A stretch of 37,914 nt of DNA, taken from Opitutaceae bacterium. Its GTDB lineage: Bacteria; Verrucomicrobiota; Verrucomicrobiia; Opitutales; Opitutaceae. The notes below the pieces were generated by a model. The model saw nothing but the letters and a program-made list of their open reading frames with translations. It was not told the DNA's origin and did not search any database. Where the stretch lies: positions 1 through 37,914 of the forward strand of contig JANQKI010000045.1 in NCBI GenBank assembly GCA_028281165.1, read 5' to 3'. A program made the translations under genes and the position numbers. Shown piece after piece: positions 26,832-35,926 of the stretch. The number at the start of each line of letters is the position of its first letter. The stretch's first letter is position 1.

Positions 26832-28808
26832 ATGCCCCGCATTCGAATGATCCCCTTAATCCCCCTGCTGACTGCGACCGTCCTCGCCTCGGCAGAGAGC
26901 GAGGCGCTCCTCGACAAAATGTCGCTTTCGGAGCTTGAACAGCGACTAGTCGCCATCGACGAAGAACTAGAACAACTCGCCAAATATAGCCTTCGAAGCG
27001 GACTTGGGTCAAAAGGATTTCGGTCCAGCAGCCATCCTGATCCAAATCACACGGAGTGGATTGAGATCGATTTGCGCAAGAAAAGTATAGTCGATCAAAT
27101 CGCGTTAGTCCCCTCCATCTTGCGCGACTCGAAAGAGGGATTCGTAGCCGAGAGCTTTCCACTGGAATTTCGGATAATCGCAGGAACCATGGACAACAAG
27201 GAAGAGATTGAAGTCGCCAAATTCAAAGCCGACGACCGCTTGTTGCCACGGATAGCGCCTTTTGTTGCCAATCTTCCAAACGTCGTTGCGGATTGGATAC
27301 GCATCGAAGCCACAGTATTGAGTCCCCGAGGTTTCGAAGGAAGGTACTATCTTCAGCTAGCTGAAATATTCGTCTTCAGTGGCCTCGATAACGTAGCCCT
27401 TAGACGACCCGTCGCGATCCCTGAATACCCGACTCAAAATACGAATGCTTGGAACAAAAACTTTGCCGTCGACGGGTTCGTTCCCTATCTGATGGATGCC
27501 GCCCAAGGAGAAAAAAGTATCTCGTTCGTGGGCCTTCCAGAGGAGCAACCCGTGTTCCTCATCGATTTAGGCAAACCATACGCCCTGACCCAAATCAATC
27601 TACACACCGTTGAACAAAGCACCACCATTCCGCTCTTCGCTCCGGGAGACTTCGGCCTTCCCAGAAGGCTAGTCGTAGAGGGAGCCAATCGGGAGGATTT
27701 CTCCGATGCCAAGGTTCTTCTCGACTACCGACGAAACAATATAAAAGACATTGGTCCCATTACCACTCTACCCTTCGCCGAAACTCGCTGTCGCTTTATT
27801 CGTCTAACAGCAGAACCGCAGGTAGAATCCAGTTCCGAAAATGCCACGCCTCAAAGAGTCGGTTTCGCGGAAATAGAGCTTATTTCAGAAGGTCGCAATG
27901 TTGCTCTAAACAAGAGCGTGAGCACCAACTTAGTAGCGGCGGAAAGCCCGCTAAGATCAAAAGACACATTGACGGACGGCCTGAACTATTACGGACAAAT
28001 TTTGCCAACTCGAACCTGGATGGAACAATTGGCGCGGCGACACGATCTCGAAACCGAACGGCCCCTAATCGTATCTGAATTGGATGAACGCTACGCGCGT
28101 CAAAAAGCGTATCTGAATCGTACCTACTGGCTAGTGGCTCTGTTGGGTGGAGCGATCATCGCCATTATTCTGATCGATCGGATCATTCGCTTGCGCCAGA
28201 TCGCATCGATCAAAGAACGCCTGGCCGCCGACCTGCATGATGAATTGGGGGCAGACCTTCACACGATCGGCCTGTTAAGCGACCTGGCAGAGGAATCCAA
28301 GCGCTCTCCGGATGAGCTAGCAATGCTTCATAAACGTATTCGAAATCTAACTATGCAGTCCGGCAATGCCCTGCGCCATTGTACCGACATGCTCGAAGCC
28401 TCGAAAAGCGACGTGAGCATCAAGGAGAATATATATCAAGCGTCTCGCCGGATCATGGCTAAGCTCGAAAATAGCATTTCAATCGAGGGAGAAGAGTACC
28501 TAAATGAACTCAAATCGAAGACCCGTTTCGACTTGTGCCTCTTCTACAATGAGTGCCTCGTGAATATAAGCCGGCACTCGGGCGCTTCCAAATTCACCAC
28601 GAAACTCAGAGCTGATAAAAGCAATGTTCTTCTAGCGGTGAGCGATAATGGCCGAGGTATTTCGAATTCGCACATAAACGGAGTTCCCAAGTCGCTCAAA
28701 CGCAGAGCGCGATTGCTAGGCGCCAAAGTCTCGGTCGAGAAACCTGACTCGGGCGGAACGCGCATCAACTTGAAACTGAAAACTCGAAAATGGGGCTTCC
28801 GAAAATAA
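26832..28808 (+). CDS. Sensor histidine kinase with tandem F5/8C-like periplasmic domains
   Basis: The 658-aa protein has a signal peptide (1-21), a short helix (23-52), and two galactose-binding-like modules. Module 1 (about 60-185) shows WIEIDLRKKSIVDQIALVP, FPLEFRIIAGT, DWIRIEAT and YLQLAEIFVF. Module 2 (186-355) shows FLIDLGKPYALTQINLH, PRRLVVEGA, CRFIRLTAEP and FAEIELI. Both follow the F5/8 type C (CBM32-like) consensus. A TM helix spans 432-452. The kinase core has a NarL-type H-box, ADLHDELGADLH (His469), an N-box FYNECLVNISRHSGA and a G-box SDNGRG. It probably autophosphorylates on sensing a glycan in the periplasm and phosphorylates the adjacent regulator, whose start overlaps its stop. 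The start may be Met6 (26847). Confidence 0.87.
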   Translation: MPRIRMIPLIPLLTATVLASAESEALLDKMSLSELEQRLVAIDEELEQLAKYSLRSGLGSKGFRSSSHPDPNHTEWIEIDLRKKSIVDQIALVPSILRDSKEGFVAESFPLEFRIIAGTMDNKEEIEVAKFKADDRLLPRIAPFVANLPNVVADWIRIEATVLSPRGFEGRYYLQLAEIFVFSGLDNVALRRPVAIPEYPTQNTNAWNKNFAVDGFVPYLMDAAQGEKSISFVGLPEEQPVFLIDLGKPYALTQINLHTVEQSTTIPLFAPGDFGLPRRLVVEGANREDFSDAKVLLDYRRNNIKDIGPITTLPFAETRCRFIRLTAEPQVESSSENATPQRVGFAEIELISEGRNVALNKSVSTNLVAAESPLRSKDTLTDGLNYYGQILPTRTWMEQLARRHDLETERPLIVSELDERYARQKAYLNRTYWLVALLGGAIIAIILIDRIIRLRQIASIKERLAADLHDELGADLHTIGLLSDLAEESKRSPDELAMLHKRIRNLTMQSGNALRHCTDMLEASKSDVSIKENIYQASRRIMAKLENSISIEGEEYLNELKSKTRFDLCLFYNECLVNISRHSGASKFTTKLRADKSNVLLAVSDNGRGISNSHINGVPKSLKRRARLLGAKVSVEKPDSGGTRINLKLKTRKWGFRK

Positions 28809-29488
28809 TGCCGGAATCGACAAATAAAATCCAGGTCATGCTAGTAGAGGACCATCCCGAGTATCGCGAAGTTATCGAACTCGCCCTAGGAAAAGACCCC
28901 CAATTCAACTTGCACAGCCAGTTCGGAATCGCTGAAAGAGCGCTTCGCTGCTTACAGGAGCTCAAATCCGGCGACCAACCCGACGCCATCCTGCTAGACT
29001 TGAACCTGCCCGGCATATCCGGCCTCGACTCGATTAGCTGGTTCAAAGACTATGCGCCGGAATCTAAAATCATCGTCCTCACCCAATCCGATAGAGAGGC
29101 AGACATACTAAAAGCGATAAAGCTCGGGGCTTCGGGCTACCTCTTGAAATCCTCTTCGGTCGCCCAAATCAAGGAAGGTATCCAAACCGTCGCGACAGGA
29201 GGCGGATCGCTGGACTCCGGCTTAGCAACCTTTATCCTCAAGACCATTAAGGCGAATCTGCCCGAAACGGGGATAGAACACGCGCTTTCCGATCGAGAGA
29301 TGGACGTCCTCAAACTTCTCGCGGAAGGCTATTTGAAGAAAGAGATAGCAACCATACTCGGGATCAGTAACACTACCGTCGTCACTCACGTGGCCCACAT
29401 TTACGAGAAACTCGATGTCCGAAACGCCCCAGCTGCGGTTTCCAAAGCTTACCGCGCAGGAATATTCTCTCCGGGGAATATTGAGTAG
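28808..29488 (+). CDS. NarL/FixJ-type response regulator
   Basis: The receiver domain has VMLVEDHPEYREV, the phospho-acceptor Asp in DAILLDLNLPG (residue 64 from this start) and the conserved VLTQSDRE and LKSSS (Lys) positions. The C-terminal LuxR-type HTH is LSDREMDVLKLLAEGYLKKE with ISNTTVVTHVAHIYEKL. ATG 28808 is chosen because it overlaps the kinase stop as TAATG, typical of translational coupling; ATG 28790 would add six residues and is also possible. It is the cognate partner of the F5/8C kinase and likely controls the divergent TonB receptor and the fucosidase run (inference). Its stop lies 3 bases from the stop of the convergent SGNH gene. Confidence 0.92.
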   Translation: MPESTNKIQVMLVEDHPEYREVIELALGKDPQFNLHSQFGIAERALRCLQELKSGDQPDAILLDLNLPGISGLDSISWFKDYAPESKIIVLTQSDREADILKAIKLGASGYLLKSSSVAQIKEGIQTVATGGGSLDSGLATFILKTIKANLPETGIEHALSDREMDVLKLLAEGYLKKEIATILGISNTTVVTHVAHIYEKLDVRNAPAAVSKAYRAGIFSPGNIE

Positions 29489-29491
29489 GGA

Positions 29492-30191
29492 CTATTCGTA
29501 TTTCGCTTCACCCGCCATCAGCGCCGCCCTTATAGCCGCGGTCCAGATACGATACCCTTTATCATTCAGATGAAGACGATCTTCCACGAAGACATCGTCC
29601 ATGACCTTGCCATCGGTATCCATGAGAGGTGTCGCGATATCTATGTAGGATAGTTTATCATTTCGAGCGGCCATCTCCAAGAAGAGCTCATTGGTCTCCT
29701 GGGCCTTGTCCCACTTGTCTAGCCGCGCCAGGCTCGGCTTAACAGAGATGATGTAGACGCGCGTCCGCGGCAGAACCTCATGGATTGCAGAGATGATTTG
29801 CTTTAGCTCATCGGCGATCTTGGCAGGCGGTACGCCGTAGGATCCACTATCATTGTCCCCTTCATAAATGACGACCGGCTCTTGGTTTGTAGGGTATGAT
29901 GATACGATCAACATAGTACAGGGCATCAGCCATCGTGCTTCCGCCGAATCCTCGCGGAATTACTGTCAGAAGAGCCAAGTCCTCCTTGATAGTCGGATGC
30001 CAACGCCGGATGCTCGAGCTGCCGGTAATGACGATAGCGCCTTCCGGAGGCATCATCATCTTGTCCTCCTTTTCGAAAGCAGAGATATCTTTTTCGAAGC
30101 GTAGCGGGTCAATGGGACGAGCCATCGAAGCAACGTCGAAAAGCAAGGATAGCGAAAATATTAAAGATAACTTTCTCATCTCATTTTCCAA
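29492..30191 (-). pseudogene. SGNH/GDSL-type esterase split by a frameshift
   Basis: Two minus-strand frames together give one SGNH hydrolase of about 230 aa. The first (30191 to about 29877) has a signal peptide, the catalytic-serine block ITGSSSIRRW, the oxyanion block RGFGGSTMADALYYVDR and IIPYKPRA. The second (about 29876 to 29492) continues VVIYEGDNDSG, then IISVKPS and the Asp-His block DRLHLNDKGY. One extra base at 29876-29878 separates the frames; removing it restores KPRAVVIYEGDND, the normal family line. It may be a real loss of function or a sequencing error. An intact protein would deacetylate or otherwise de-esterify a glycan, as the last gene of the GH28/GH3/DUF1080 operon. Confidence 0.85.
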
Positions 30192-30253
30192 TTTCTTTAG
30201 CAGGCAGCGAAAACCGAGTGGTGATGCATTTCATAGCCTAATCCTAAAGTACG

Positions 30254-31174
30254 CTAAAGCCCGTCCATCACAGGAATCCCTTCAATGGGTCTGATCGTGA
30301 TGTCCCTATAGAAGACTTCCGCTCCCTCGGATTGGATTTGGATCTTGCCTTTCGTCAACGCCACGAGCTCGCCGTTCACGTACTGGCCAATATCGGTAAG
30401 ATGCATATTCTTTCGTCCATTGACGACATGGATGCTCTCTCTGCCGTAAGCGTAGACATCCAATCGATTCCACTCTCCGTTTTCCTTCTCGAAGTCTTCG
30501 GATTTCTGGCAATAGCGACTGTTGCCGGATTGCTGTATCCCCTTAAACTCCGCTTGAGGATTATATTGAAATTTCCCATCCTCCAGCTGAACAGCCCTAA
30601 CGTTGGCGGCGGTCAAGTCCACGCACCATAAATCGCCCGTATCTCCTTCTTGGACCTGTATTTCCACTGATCGCATCCACACGCGTCCAGCCGCTCCTTC
30701 CTTTCCAACGGAGTGATAGAGAACGCCGCTATCCCGTTTCTTATCTTCGCGAGGCGGGTATCTCTTTTCTCCCCACTTGAACTCCATGCTCAAATGGAAA
30801 TTTTCGAATTCTTGCTCGGTAACGAGGATGCCAAATACTTCGCCGGAAATACGAATAGCGGACTCCCCATCTTCTTCCACCACCGTAAAGACATTCAAAG
30901 GATCTTTATTCAATCCAATGGGCTCTATATATTTGCCATCTTCTTTTTTCAGACCCTTTACCTCCGAGCTGGGTTCAGGTTCTCGCTGATAAGTATACCA
31001 ACCGCTCAGATCTTTTCCATTAAACAAAGAGACGGCATAGTCCGCATGTTTAGTATCTATAGCTGTATTGGAAATTGATTCTTTTGCCGCATTACAGGAA
31101 GACAGCCCTGTCATTAGAATTATGGCCAAAACTCTAATGAAAGGCATTTTAATCTTATCTTTATAGTCTTTCAC
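30254..31174 (-). CDS. DUF1080 (3-keto-disaccharide hydrolase-type) lipoprotein
   Basis: The product has a lipoprotein signal with lipobox GLSSC, followed by one DUF1080 domain: SLFNGKDLSGWYTY, GEVFGILVTEQEFENFHLSMEFKWGEKRYPP (two adjoining blocks), SGVLYHSVG, EIQVQEGDTGDLW, NRLDVYAYGRE and the terminal EVFYRDITIRPI. This concanavalin-like fold is found in enzymes acting on 3-keto-glycosides and in many uncharacterised sugar-binding hydrolases. The GTG at 31174 overlaps the GH3 stop (GTGA), indicating coupling; ATG 31147 gives a shorter, more usual signal peptide. It probably sits on the periplasmic or outer-membrane face, working with the GH3 and GH28-like enzymes. Confidence 0.82.
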   Translation of the reverse strand: MKDYKDKIKMPFIRVLAIILMTGLSSCNAAKESISNTAIDTKHADYAVSLFNGKDLSGWYTYQREPEPSSEVKGLKKEDGKYIEPIGLNKDPLNVFTVVEEDGESAIRISGEVFGILVTEQEFENFHLSMEFKWGEKRYPPREDKKRDSGVLYHSVGKEGAAGRVWMRSVEIQVQEGDTGDLWCVDLTAANVRAVQLEDGKFQYNPQAEFKGIQQSGNSRYCQKSEDFEKENGEWNRLDVYAYGRESIHVVNGRKNMHLTDIGQYVNGELVALTKGKIQIQSEGAEVFYRDITIRPIEGIPVMDGL

Positions 31175-33576
31175 TTTTCTAAACTAAACACGCCTCTCGC
31201 TCTGATATCTTCTGAACTGGAACCTATAAGGACTTCAAAATCGCCGGGCTCTACTACCCAGTTCATAGCTTTATCTAACAACTCTAGGTCCTCCGGTTGA
31301 AGCTTGAACTTCACCGTTTTACTCTGCCCCGGCTCGAGCGTCACTCTTTCAAAACCTCGCAATTGGGTTTCATAAACGGTCACGCTGCTAACGACATCTT
31401 TTATATACAGTTGCACCACTTCATCTCCCTTCATCTTGCCAGTATTGGCCACATCCACTGATACCTTGATCTCTTGGCGAGTCTTGCCTTTTTCGGGATT
31501 GATTTTGAGATTCGTGTATTCAAAAGATGTATAACTCAACCCATAACCGAAAGGAAAGAGGGGACCTACTACAGAGGTATTGCCCACTCCATTCGGGCCC
31601 GTTACTGGCTGCCCTGCGTGCGAGCCCGGCTTAAAGGGGAAGCTCAGCTGCACTTGCCCGATTGACTTTGGGAAGGTCACTGGAAGCTTACCTCCAGGGT
31701 TGTACTCTCCGAATAAGGTCTGCGCGATCGCTTCGGGACCTTTCACGTTCGGGAACCAAGCTTCGAGTATGGCGGGAATGTATCGGTTCTCCCAATTTAT
31801 GGTGAGTGGCCTTCCGTTGATAAGGACCAGCACCATTGGTTTTCCGGTCGCCTTAAGGGCTTGCAGCAATTGCAGTTGCCTTCCGGGAAGCTCCAGAGCG
31901 GTCCTCGACCTGCTTTCCCCGCAGCGTTTCTCATCTTCTCCCATCACGGCGATCACCACATCCGACTTCTTGGCTTTCGCCACTGCTTCATCTATAAGCT
32001 TCTGTTCTTTGTCTGTAAGCGGTGTCGGAATGATTTCACTTTCCGGCCAAGTTGCATCCACGACTTCACTACCAAGAGCAAAGTCTACTTTGGCTTTGTT
32101 CCCCACGTAGCCTTGAATGCCTTCCAGCACATTGGTAATGACCATGTTCTGCGGACCGTACCGGCTTACGTATACCGTCTTGTCGACCGCCAATGGGCCC
32201 GTCACAAGGATGTTGTCCAAAGACTTCAGGTTCAGTGGAAGCGCCTTGTCCTCGTTCTTGAGCAGAACCAGTGACTGTCTTGCCATTTCCAATACAAAGT
32301 CCTCCGTCCCCTGCGCCACTATCGTGTCTGCGGCTTTCGTGTCTTCCACGTAGGGCTGATCGAACAGTCCCAATTCGAATTTCACCCTGAGCACGTCCCG
32401 CACGTTTCTATCCAGGGTGCTCATGGAAAGCTTCCCCTCGTTCACCAGCTCCCGAAGGGGGAGTATATAATCTTCGGGCGGAGTAAAGTGCGTCCGTACA
32501 TTCAAACCCGCTTCGGCAACCTGCCTAACCGCTTCCTTATAATCGCCCGCTACGCGATGCTTGGACTCTACAAATTCCACGGCCTCGCTGTCGGAAACCA
32601 CATAGCCTCGAAAGCCGAACTTCTGGCGCAGAATTTCAGTAAGAAAATAATAGCTAGCGCTGACCGGCACACCGTCCCAATCGTTGTAGCTGCTCATCAC
32701 TCCTTTCGGATGGGCCGCGCCAATGACCTTCTGGTAGGGATACAAGTGCATCTGGAAAAGCTCGCGCGGCGCTATATGCGGATCCGTGCGGGTGTTTCCA
32801 TCCCTGCCCCCTTTCGGAACGCTGTAAGCCGCATAATGCTTTAGTGTAGAGCCCACTCCCTGAGATTGTACGCCCAACACCATCTGCGTACCCAGTTCGG
32901 CTACCAAAAACGGATCCTCGCTATAGCATTCCACAACCCTTCCCCACCGAGGGTCCCGGGCCAAATCCAGAATGGGCGCGTAGATATTGGTATAACCCAA
33001 GGCCTTGCCTTCTCTTCCGACGATTTCCCCAGCTTCCCTTACCAACTCCTTGTTCCAAGTGCTGCCGATCGCGATCGGAGCGGGAAGCGGTGTGGCTCTA
33101 TCGTGATTGAGCCCGTGGATGCCTTCATTGGTGAAGTCCACGGGAATACCCAATCTCGTCTCCTCCACGAACCATTTCTGGATGGTATTGATCGCCTCCG
33201 CGTGCTTGCTGTATGGATACGAATACTGAGTGGGCCTCAAGCCATTGAGCTGCTCGTCGATATTGGCGATCCCATCCTTCCAAACCTCGTTTTTCCAGTC
33301 CGGGGTTGGCAACTCGTCTTTCAAAACACGCCGGTAGCCGTACAAGGTGGCGCATTGGGCCGTCTTCTCGTCGACGGTCATCTGACTTAATAAGTCGTCG
33401 ATCCTCGAATCAATCACGGCCTCGGGATCTTCGAAGACGTCCTTTACACCGTTCTTATTGAAGTCGATCCAGTCCTCTTTGTATATGTCGACATCCTGTC
33501 CGCACAAAATGCTACCCGCCAAAAAGGCGGTCATAAGTGCCGTCGATTTCAAGCCATATGATTCGATGAGCTTCAT
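31171..33576 (-). CDS. GH3 beta-glycosidase
   Basis: The annotated start is ATG 33576, giving about 801 aa; a TTG at 33585 lies in frame. After the signal peptide a perfect EF-hand-like loop (DFNKNGVKDVFE) leads into the GH3 barrel: VDFTNEGIHGLNH, APILDLARDPRWGR, STLKHYAAY and the nucleophile line GYVVSDSEAVEF (Asp in SDS). The second domain has VAVMGEDE-like VIAVMGEDEKRCGES with the likely acid/base Glu, and a C-terminal fibronectin-III-like domain ends it (GDEVVQLYIKD, ELRGFERV-like). Length and order match beta-glucosidase/beta-xylosidase GH3 proteins; the sugar specificity is not readable. It follows the GH28-like stop by 9 bases and overlaps the DUF1080 gene. Confidence 0.93.
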   Translation of the reverse strand: MKLIESYGLKSTALMTAFLAGSILCGQDVDIYKEDWIDFNKNGVKDVFEDPEAVIDSRIDDLLSQMTVDEKTAQCATLYGYRRVLKDELPTPDWKNEVWKDGIANIDEQLNGLRPTQYSYPYSKHAEAINTIQKWFVEETRLGIPVDFTNEGIHGLNHDRATPLPAPIAIGSTWNKELVREAGEIVGREGKALGYTNIYAPILDLARDPRWGRVVECYSEDPFLVAELGTQMVLGVQSQGVGSTLKHYAAYSVPKGGRDGNTRTDPHIAPRELFQMHLYPYQKVIGAAHPKGVMSSYNDWDGVPVSASYYFLTEILRQKFGFRGYVVSDSEAVEFVESKHRVAGDYKEAVRQVAEAGLNVRTHFTPPEDYILPLRELVNEGKLSMSTLDRNVRDVLRVKFELGLFDQPYVEDTKAADTIVAQGTEDFVLEMARQSLVLLKNEDKALPLNLKSLDNILVTGPLAVDKTVYVSRYGPQNMVITNVLEGIQGYVGNKAKVDFALGSEVVDATWPESEIIPTPLTDKEQKLIDEAVAKAKKSDVVIAVMGEDEKRCGESRSRTALELPGRQLQLLQALKATGKPMVLVLINGRPLTINWENRYIPAILEAWFPNVKGPEAIAQTLFGEYNPGGKLPVTFPKSIGQVQLSFPFKPGSHAGQPVTGPNGVGNTSVVGPLFPFGYGLSYTSFEYTNLKINPEKGKTRQEIKVSVDVANTGKMKGDEVVQLYIKDVVSSVTVYETQLRGFERVTLEPGQSKTVKFKLQPEDLELLDKAMNWVVEPGDFEVLIGSSSEDIRARGVFSLEK

Positions 33577-33585
33577 ATACAGCAA

Positions 33586-35055
33586 CTAGTTTTTCAATCC
33601 TGTAAGATCAGAATCTATTTTCACTACACCTGTGCCTTCGATGACTTTCGCCGAAAAGTTATCACTCAATTCAGTATTGTTTCTAGTCTTGAGATGAACC
33701 ACTTTGCCCGGCACCTGATTGTCCAACAGGATCATTTCCCCTTCGGCGTTGAACATGGTGTTATTAATATTGATTTTCGTGGTTAAGTAATCGGACAATA
33801 CGCCTTTTCTAGCATCTACCTGAATTCCTGCTTTACCTAAACTCGAGTTGGTAATGGTGAAGGCATCTACCGGAGTGTTAACCCTTGCGACAGGAACAAC
33901 TTCTTCATGTAAAACGCGGATATTGTCGAAAAAGAGCTGTCTTTGGACGGGTACCTCCGCCCCAGGGTAATACGAGCGGCTCCACCAACTCTGATCGAAA
34001 TGTATGGAAAAGCCCATACGCGGCTTCTCCAGGTAGATGTTTCTGAACGTCACGTTTTTTACTCCAGCAGTATATACCGCCTCCTCTTGGATCATCACCC
34101 ATTTGATGCCATCAAGTACTCGCATGCCTTTTTCGTGAGTCGGAGCGATTTTCGTAGTGTAGACTTTTTTATCTGGGCCTCCTTTTGCATTTAGCGCGTC
34201 TACCCGATAGATCCTGCCGTTTACGACCACTGAATCGCCGTTTTGCACTTTCATCCCCTCTTCCCAATCTTTCCAGCCACCAGCCAATATGCGGCAAAAA
34301 TAGCCTATCGTTTTCTGCTCGGGAGCAGCCATGTCGTAGCAGTTTTCCACGAGTCCATCTTCGATCCAACCGATTTCAGGATTTCCCGTGGAATAGTCAT
34401 GAGCATTAAGAGCCAGCGCGTCATCTTGGGTTTGAAAAACGCAATTAGAGACAGTGAAGCGTTTGCCTTTTCCGAAATGGATACCGTCTTTCTCTCCCTT
34501 AAGCACAGCATTGTCGATGATGACATCTTCAAATGTGCAGATATGGACGCTATACTGTACTCCTTCGATATCGAGGGATCTGAATCCCTCGATCCTCAGA
34601 TCCTTAACGTAAAAGAATGCCAACTGTCCTCTTAGCCCGAATACATCATCCATTCTTTTCACCACGCCATTGACGCTAATATGCAAACCTTTGATCGCTA
34701 TGTGTTCGTCATAGGTTTTCGTGAGAGCTCCTTTATTTAAAATAACATGAGTGAAAGGGCCTTTCTCATCCACTTTTTGCAGAATGACGCCGTTGCCGAA
34801 TTCCAAGGTCGTATTACTTCCAACGTAAGTGGTGTCTGCGACCTTATATACGCCAGGTTTGCTCACAATGATGGTGCCCGTTTGATCTACGGCTTTTTGC
34901 AGCGCCGCGACATTATCAACGCCGCTGGCTTCCGGAGAGAAACCGAAATCCGCTGCATCCGTGAAGCCTCTGCTCTGAGCTTCTGCGAACTGGCCCATCA
35001 GACAAAGTATTCCCAGAATAGAAGATTTTCTTATCAAGTTTGTTTTCATTTTCAT
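33586..35055 (-). CDS. GH28-like right-handed beta-helix glycosidase
   Basis: The 489-aa secreted protein (signal about 1-26, ending AEA) begins with the pectate-lyase-3 type entry DAADFGFSPEASGVDNVAALQKA, and continues as repeated short beta-strand turns. Candidate catalytic acids in the GH28 arrangement are Asp190 in GEKDGIHFG and Asp211-Asp212 in TQDDALALNAHD, which stand where polygalacturonases have their D and DD motifs. The following lines are diverged (no clear GHG), so it may act on a uronic-acid, rhamnose or other polymer, or be a related beta-helix hydrolase. It lies between a SASA esterase and GH3 in one operon, consistent with prior deacetylation of the same polymer. Confidence 0.75.
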   Translation of the reverse strand: MKMKTNLIRKSSILGILCLMGQFAEAQSRGFTDAADFGFSPEASGVDNVAALQKAVDQTGTIIVSKPGVYKVADTTYVGSNTTLEFGNGVILQKVDEKGPFTHVILNKGALTKTYDEHIAIKGLHISVNGVVKRMDDVFGLRGQLAFFYVKDLRIEGFRSLDIEGVQYSVHICTFEDVIIDNAVLKGEKDGIHFGKGKRFTVSNCVFQTQDDALALNAHDYSTGNPEIGWIEDGLVENCYDMAAPEQKTIGYFCRILAGGWKDWEEGMKVQNGDSVVVNGRIYRVDALNAKGGPDKKVYTTKIAPTHEKGMRVLDGIKWVMIQEEAVYTAGVKNVTFRNIYLEKPRMGFSIHFDQSWWSRSYYPGAEVPVQRQLFFDNIRVLHEEVVPVARVNTPVDAFTITNSSLGKAGIQVDARKGVLSDYLTTKININNTMFNAEGEMILLDNQVPGKVVHLKTRNNTELSDNFSAKVIEGTGVVKIDSDLTGLKN

Positions 35056-35093
35056 TTATATAGTTTTAATTTTTGCTTTTATTCTAATAGTAT

Positions 35094-35885
35094 TTATCGT
35101 TTTATCAACTCACTCATCGCTTCGGCATACCTCTTACCTAAAAGTTCAGCTGACCTAGCATCGAAATGCACATCATCCCCCTTATGAGTAAGCCCTTCCG
35201 CGCTTACCACCGCCGTATAATCAACGAGCTTGGGCAATTCTTGAAGATTCCGGTTAAACGTCTCGGTTTCCTTTAGGAAGTAACCCAACTCCCCCGCCAC
35301 GAAAGGCAGTTGAGGATTTCCAGCAACTTCCCTTATCCTTGCAATCAGGGTCGCCAGCTTTTCCATATATAAATCATCTCTCCTATTCGCTTCCCCTTGA
35401 TGCCAAATCACGCCTTTCAACTCACCGAGATCCATAGCCTTTCGCACACGATCAATCGCATCGTCATAGGGATGGGTATCCGTAATCGAATCGTACTTTC
35501 CGGGCTCCCATAGATCTATATTGGTTCCCCCGACCGCGCAGGGTACAATCACTACTTTCTTGTCCCTTTGAAGAGAAAGTTCATAAGCGAATTTCAACCC
35601 CGGACCTACGGCTACAATTTTAGGCTTATCAAAATGAACAGGATGAGCAGCTTCTACTAGCTCGCCTTCCTTGGTCATCATTAATACATCTTCAGATCTG
35701 TAGCTATTGGCAATCTCGTCTATTTCACCGCGACCAGCCATATTGGACTGACCCATTAATGCGTATATTTCCAACTGTTCTTTCTCTGTCGTCTGCTCAC
35801 TCGCTTCTCGCTCATACTGACATCCCGCTAAGACCACAGATAGTCCGAGAAGAAGTTGCGCCATTCTTAATATAATACTTTTCAT
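35094..35885 (-). CDS. SASA-domain carbohydrate O-acetylesterase (lipoprotein)
   Basis: The 263-aa protein has a lipoprotein signal with lipobox VLAGC (Cys22), followed by the SGNH-like SASA domain. The catalytic serine is Ser47 in YALMGQSNMAGRG; the second block is GVIWHQGEANRRDD; and the Asp-His pair lies in KGDDVHFDARSAELLGKRYA. Members remove acetyl groups from sialate, xylan or other glycans (CE6-type and sialate O-acetylesterase relatives). It is paralogous to the next gene upstream, and the two are 41 bases apart on the same strand. Two esterases in tandem imply a heavily acetylated substrate or two acetyl positions. Confidence 0.87.
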   Translation of the reverse strand: MKSIILRMAQLLLGLSVVLAGCQYEREASEQTTEKEQLEIYALMGQSNMAGRGEIDEIANSYRSEDVLMMTKEGELVEAAHPVHFDKPKIVAVGPGLKFAYELSLQRDKKVVIVPCAVGGTNIDLWEPGKYDSITDTHPYDDAIDRVRKAMDLGELKGVIWHQGEANRRDDLYMEKLATLIARIREVAGNPQLPFVAGELGYFLKETETFNRNLQELPKLVDYTAVVSAEGLTHKGDDVHFDARSAELLGKRYAEAMSELIKR

Positions 35886-35926
35886 AATATATTCACCACC
35901 TATTTCTTCGGCACTGTTTCTAAAGA

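Noticed and set aside
26731-27162. Minus-strand 143-codon frame across the kinase start
   Set aside because: It overlaps the signal-peptide and sensor coding region, has an implausible Arg/Ser-rich composition and no homology cue.
34440-34460. TTAGAGACAG within the GH28-like gene, as a possible second MITE end
   Set aside because: There is no partner inverted repeat nearby and the surrounding frame is intact; chance match.
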